This document shows positions 7,147-10,524 of a stretch of DNA of 10,524 nucleotides, in pieces. Source of the DNA: Basidiobolus heterosporus B8920. Lineage: Eukaryota; Basidiobolomycota; Basidiobolomycetes; Basidiobolales; Basidiobolaceae. Where the stretch lies: positions 1 through 10,524 of the forward strand of contig JNET01029205.1 of NCBI GenBank assembly GCA_000697455.1. Reading direction: 5' to 3'. Every line of letters starts with the position of its first letter. The stretch's first letter is position 1. The notes beneath the pieces were generated by a model that was not told the DNA's origin, did not search any database, and was given only the letters and a program-made list of their open reading frames with translations. The translations under genes and the position numbers were made by a program.

Positions 7147-10100
7147 ATGGATGCTCAAACACGTTTAACTAGGAAAAAAGAATTACGAACACGTAATATC
7201 AATGCTTGGAATAATAAACCCGGTACAGCACCTCTACTCTATGTCCCTTTCCAAAAGCAACAATAATCTAACCAAACTTTTCGCATTCTCCATGTAATAG
7301 ATTTGTCCCTTTATAAGAATCTTGATTCCAATATAAAGAAAAACACTGCTTTCATCAAGAAATGCAAGACCATGCTTACTGCGGATTCCTCTACGCAGCT
7401 TCTTAATGATATTCGTTCCTTGAAGTTGGAGAAATACATTAGTGAAGTAGTAACCGCCTTAATGGAAGGACTGATAAAGTGTAAAGGGAGTTCCGATATA
7501 TATGCCGCTGTGGAGGTTAGGATGCTCTGGTTCACAAATACTCCTTTCACTATTTCAGCTATTGACTATTATACTACGCTCGATATTTATACAGGTTATA
7601 TCCACTCTTCATCAGCGTTTCCCTGATTCCTTCACTCCCCAATTTACTGATCTATTAATGAGAGCATTATCCCCAGCTAATAAGCAACATTTGGCCTCAC
7701 TTAGTTCAGAACAGCGTGAGAAAGAAGAGAACACTCGAATTTCTAAGCAGCGTATATTCATCCGGATCACTGGTGAGCTATGGTTAGTGGGATTTTTTTG
7801 GGGTATTGACGAAGGACTTGCAAGCGGGAAACAAGTCAAAGAAAGTATCGCTGGTTTGATGACCGCAAATCAGGAGACCATCTTAATTGGAAAAGAGATG
7901 AAACATACAGGAAATGTGCTTCATTCTATCTTAAAGGATTTGGTAAAGAACTTCTAAAGTATGAGGTTTAAAGTAATCCTGGACTAATCCATTGAAACTA
8001 TTTCAGTTTTCAGTAGACAAGGATAATCATATGAATCTTCCGTTGGCTGTCGCCTTCGTTAAATATTTCGGTAGAGATCTTCTTGGAATCATTCCTAAGA
8101 AAGAACAGCAATCCCATGGTAATGATAGCGAAGGTGCCGATACCCCTAGAGATGTAGCAAACAGTGTTCCGTTTGAGGAAACCCTGGTTGGAGTGGAAAT
8201 ATCACCAGAGCAACGAGACTTGTTCAAAAACCTTTTCATGGACTATTATCACTCGGTAGAAAAGCAATTAGTCAAGGCTCATAAGGTTAGCTAGCATCTT
8301 GTATCTTTATATCAAGTCTGATCTTGAACTCAAGTTATTGTCAAAGTATATCAAGAAAATGGAGAAGACAAACCACGAAACACACATTGCCAAAGGCGAA
8401 TTGTCAGAAGAAAGCAAACAAGCTTACGAAAAAGCATCTAAAGTTTATGAAAGAATCTTGTTCAATACACAAGGGTATGTACTTTTGTTTCTAAGTGATT
8501 TGATGGTTTTATAATCTAATGTTACTTACCATAGTCTTGCTGACGGATTGGACTGCGATCTCCCTGATCTACCAGAAGACGAGGGTACTACCAAAATCAC
8601 TGAATCCATGATTAAGGAGGGGGTTTCTGCCAACTCGGAAGACAAAGTGTGTATATTCTTGGCGTTTTGGCCGTGGCAATCACTGATAATTTAATGAACT
8701 GTAGGAGAATACTGGGAACGGAATTTGGTCTGATGAAGATGCTCGTCTGTTCTACGAATCTTTAATAGATTTGAAGTTAGTAGTCCCTGGGATTCTACTA
8801 GAAATTAAAAAGAAAAAGGAGGACGAAAAAGACGAAAAACCTACTGCAGATGATCAGAGTGATGCTGTTGATGGGGATGCTGTCGCAGATGCAAACCCCA
8901 GTACCGAGGACACCAAAGTTGAAGCATCTACTGAAGCTATGGAAATTGACAATAACTCTACTCTGCCTCAAGACAGCGAAGAGAGTATCAAAGAAGACAC
9001 TCTCAGGTAGGAGTTGCGTGCAATGCTTTTCAGTTGATATGAAATAACTCAAAGAATATCTTAGTGAGGACAAGTCCGATCTCAAATCTACAACGTCCGC
9101 GCAAATTGAAACTCTCTTAACCCGCCTCCCGAACATGATCAATCGCGATCTGATCGATCAAGCTGCTGTTGATTTTTGTTACCTTAATTCAAAGGCAGCC
9201 CGAAAGAGACTTGTACAGGCTCTTATTAACGTAGCTCGGACTCGTTTGGACTTACTACCTTACTATGCTCGCCTTATTGCTACCTTAAATCCATACTTCC
9301 CCGATGTCGGTCAAGGGGTTGTTACTGCTCTTGAAAATGAATTCAAAACTCTGAGATCCCGGAAAGGTCAAGATTTGATGGAAACTAGAGTTAAAAACAT
9401 CCGGTTCATTGGTGAGCTCACCAAGTTCAAGATTACCCCTTTGTACCTTACGTTCCATTGTCTTAAGGTACTTCTCGATGATTTTACTCTTAGCAACATC
9501 GAAGTTGCATGTAATCTTCTAGAGACCTGTGGTAGATTCCTCTTCAAGAGCCCTGAGACAGCAGTGCGTACTGGTAACATGCTTGAGATCATGATGAGAA
9601 AGAAAAATGCGCTTCATCTGGACAACCGACAGGTTCTCATGATTGAAAACGCCTATTATCAGTGTAACCCACCTGATAGAGATGCTACTATCTGTAAAGT
9701 ACGCACACCCATGGAGTTGTATGTCCGCAAGTTAGTTTACTCCGATCTCAGTAAGAAAACTGTAGACAGGATTCTTCGGTTACTTCGAAAACTCCATTGG
9801 AACGAGCCTGAGGTCTACGGGATTGTGAAAAAGATATTCCACAAAGTTTGGAAAGTGAAATTCAGCAACGTCCATCTTCTCGCGATGTTGGCAAGTGGGC
9901 TTCATCGCTACCACTCGGATTTCGGTGTATTCTTGGTAGACCAAATTCTTGAGGATATTCGCATAGGCTTGGAGCAAAATATTTTCAAACATAACCAAAG
10001 ACGAATTACCACAGTGAAATATCTGGCCGAATTGTACAACTATCGGTTGATTGATTCACCGGTTGTTTTTGATACTTTGTACTCTATCTTAACTTTGGGT

Positions 10101-10524
10101 CACGAGAATGGAAGACCTTCTCCCAACCGTTTTACCCCTATTGACGCTCCCGATGATTTCTTCCGCGTGAGACTTTGCTGTACCATACTAGATACGTGCG
10201 GGATGTGCTTCGATAGAGGAAGATCCAAGACAAGATTGGACTCCTTTTTGATTTTCTTCCAAATGTATATTTGGTCGAAGATACCCATGCCCATGGATGT
10301 CGAGTTCATGGTTAATGATACATTTGAGGCTCTACGCCCTAATATGAAACTCTTTAACTCATATGAAGAGGCTGCTTTAGCAGTAGATGAGATGCTATTG
10401 GTCAACGCAAAAGTCCTCCAAGATGCAAGCGCAGAAAAATCCCAAGACGACAACGTTGATGAGAGTGAAATGTCAGACACTTCATCTGGTAGTGATATTG
10501 ATGAAGAAATTGATGATAAAGAGG
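7147..10524 (+). CDS. UPF2: Nonsense-mediated mRNA decay factor Upf2/Nmd2, partial (3' end off window)
   Basis: Eight exons: 7147..7222, 7301..7515, 7595..7942, 8007..8285, 8347..8474, 8535..8646, 8705..9006 and 9065..10524 (open at the edge), giving 973 codons plus one base. Upf2 bridges Upf3 and the helicase Upf1 in cytoplasmic mRNA surveillance. Three MIF4G domains are visible. The first starts with RTRNINAWNNKP and LDSNIKKNTAFIKKCKTML and runs to about residue 305. A linker holds the KGELSEE, NTQGLADGLD and DLPDLPEDE blocks, then a Lys/Glu/Asp-rich stretch (about 419-495). The second MIF4G covers about 497-690. The third starts at RTPMELYVRKLVYSDL (about 700) and has the family hallmarks FHKVWKVKFSNVHLLAMLA, GLEQNIFKHNQRRITTVKYL and AELYNY. 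In the family this domain binds Upf3. An acidic tail (MSDTSSGSDIDEE) precedes the missing Upf1-binding end. Introns are 78, 79, 64, 61, 60, 58 and 58 bp. The acceptor of the intron at 8286 is uncertain. The ATG has A at -3 and G at +4. Confidence 0.96.

Noticed and set aside
8798-9142. Minus-strand 114-codon ORF across the UPF2 linker
   Set aside because: It is the antisense shadow of Lys/Glu/Asp-rich Upf2 codons and spans a UPF2 intron.
10100-10480. Minus-strand 126-codon ORF at the right end
   Set aside because: It is antisense to the strongly conserved UPF2 reading frame and its Ser-rich sequence mirrors acidic Upf2 codons.
1-10524. Mobile elements, virus-like elements, CRISPR arrays, tRNA or rRNA
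   Set aside because: I saw no terminal repeats, transposase, polymerase or capsid motifs, no spaced direct repeats, and no cloverleaf with conserved tRNA arms on either strand.

Overview
This window looks like nuclear DNA from a fungus. It is AT-rich and has short GT-AG introns, mostly 57-83 bp, many with a CTAAC, CTAAT or CTGAT branch-point-like motif. The gene content is fungal: an RSC chromatin-remodelling subunit of the Rsc9 type (ARID + RFX-like + C2H2 zinc fingers), the nonsense-mediated decay factor Upf2/Nmd2 and an ETFRF1/LYRM5-type mitochondrial LYR protein. I cannot name the genus. The degenerate donor sites and ETFRF1 argue against a budding yeast. All exon models were built by eye from reading-frame continuity, splice signals and recalled family motifs.

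Layout. Minus strand, 1-1005: the 5' part of an intron-containing gene for a Ser/Arg-rich, mostly disordered protein that runs off the left edge (very tentatively Vac7-like). 1006-1680: shared upstream region between two divergent genes. Plus strand, 1681-4228: complete six-exon RSC9. 4229-5101: intergenic, with some weak minus-strand open frames. Plus strand, 5102-5923: a single-exon gene for an unrecognised type I membrane protein with a signal peptide and a possible carbohydrate-binding-like ectodomain. Minus strand, 5978-6276: a weakly supported small gene. Minus strand, 6327-6700: complete two-exon ETFRF1. 6701-7146: shared upstream region. Plus strand, 7147 to the right edge: most of UPF2 in eight exons, cut before its C-terminal UPF1-binding region.

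The genes look like ordinary housekeeping neighbours (chromatin remodelling, mRNA surveillance, mitochondrial flavoprotein control, cell surface or endomembrane), not one pathway. I saw no mobile element, virus-like element, CRISPR array, tRNA or rRNA. The most novel material is the membrane protein at 5102-5923 and the small unassigned minus-strand ORF beside ETFRF1. Several introns have alternative sites that keep the frame.
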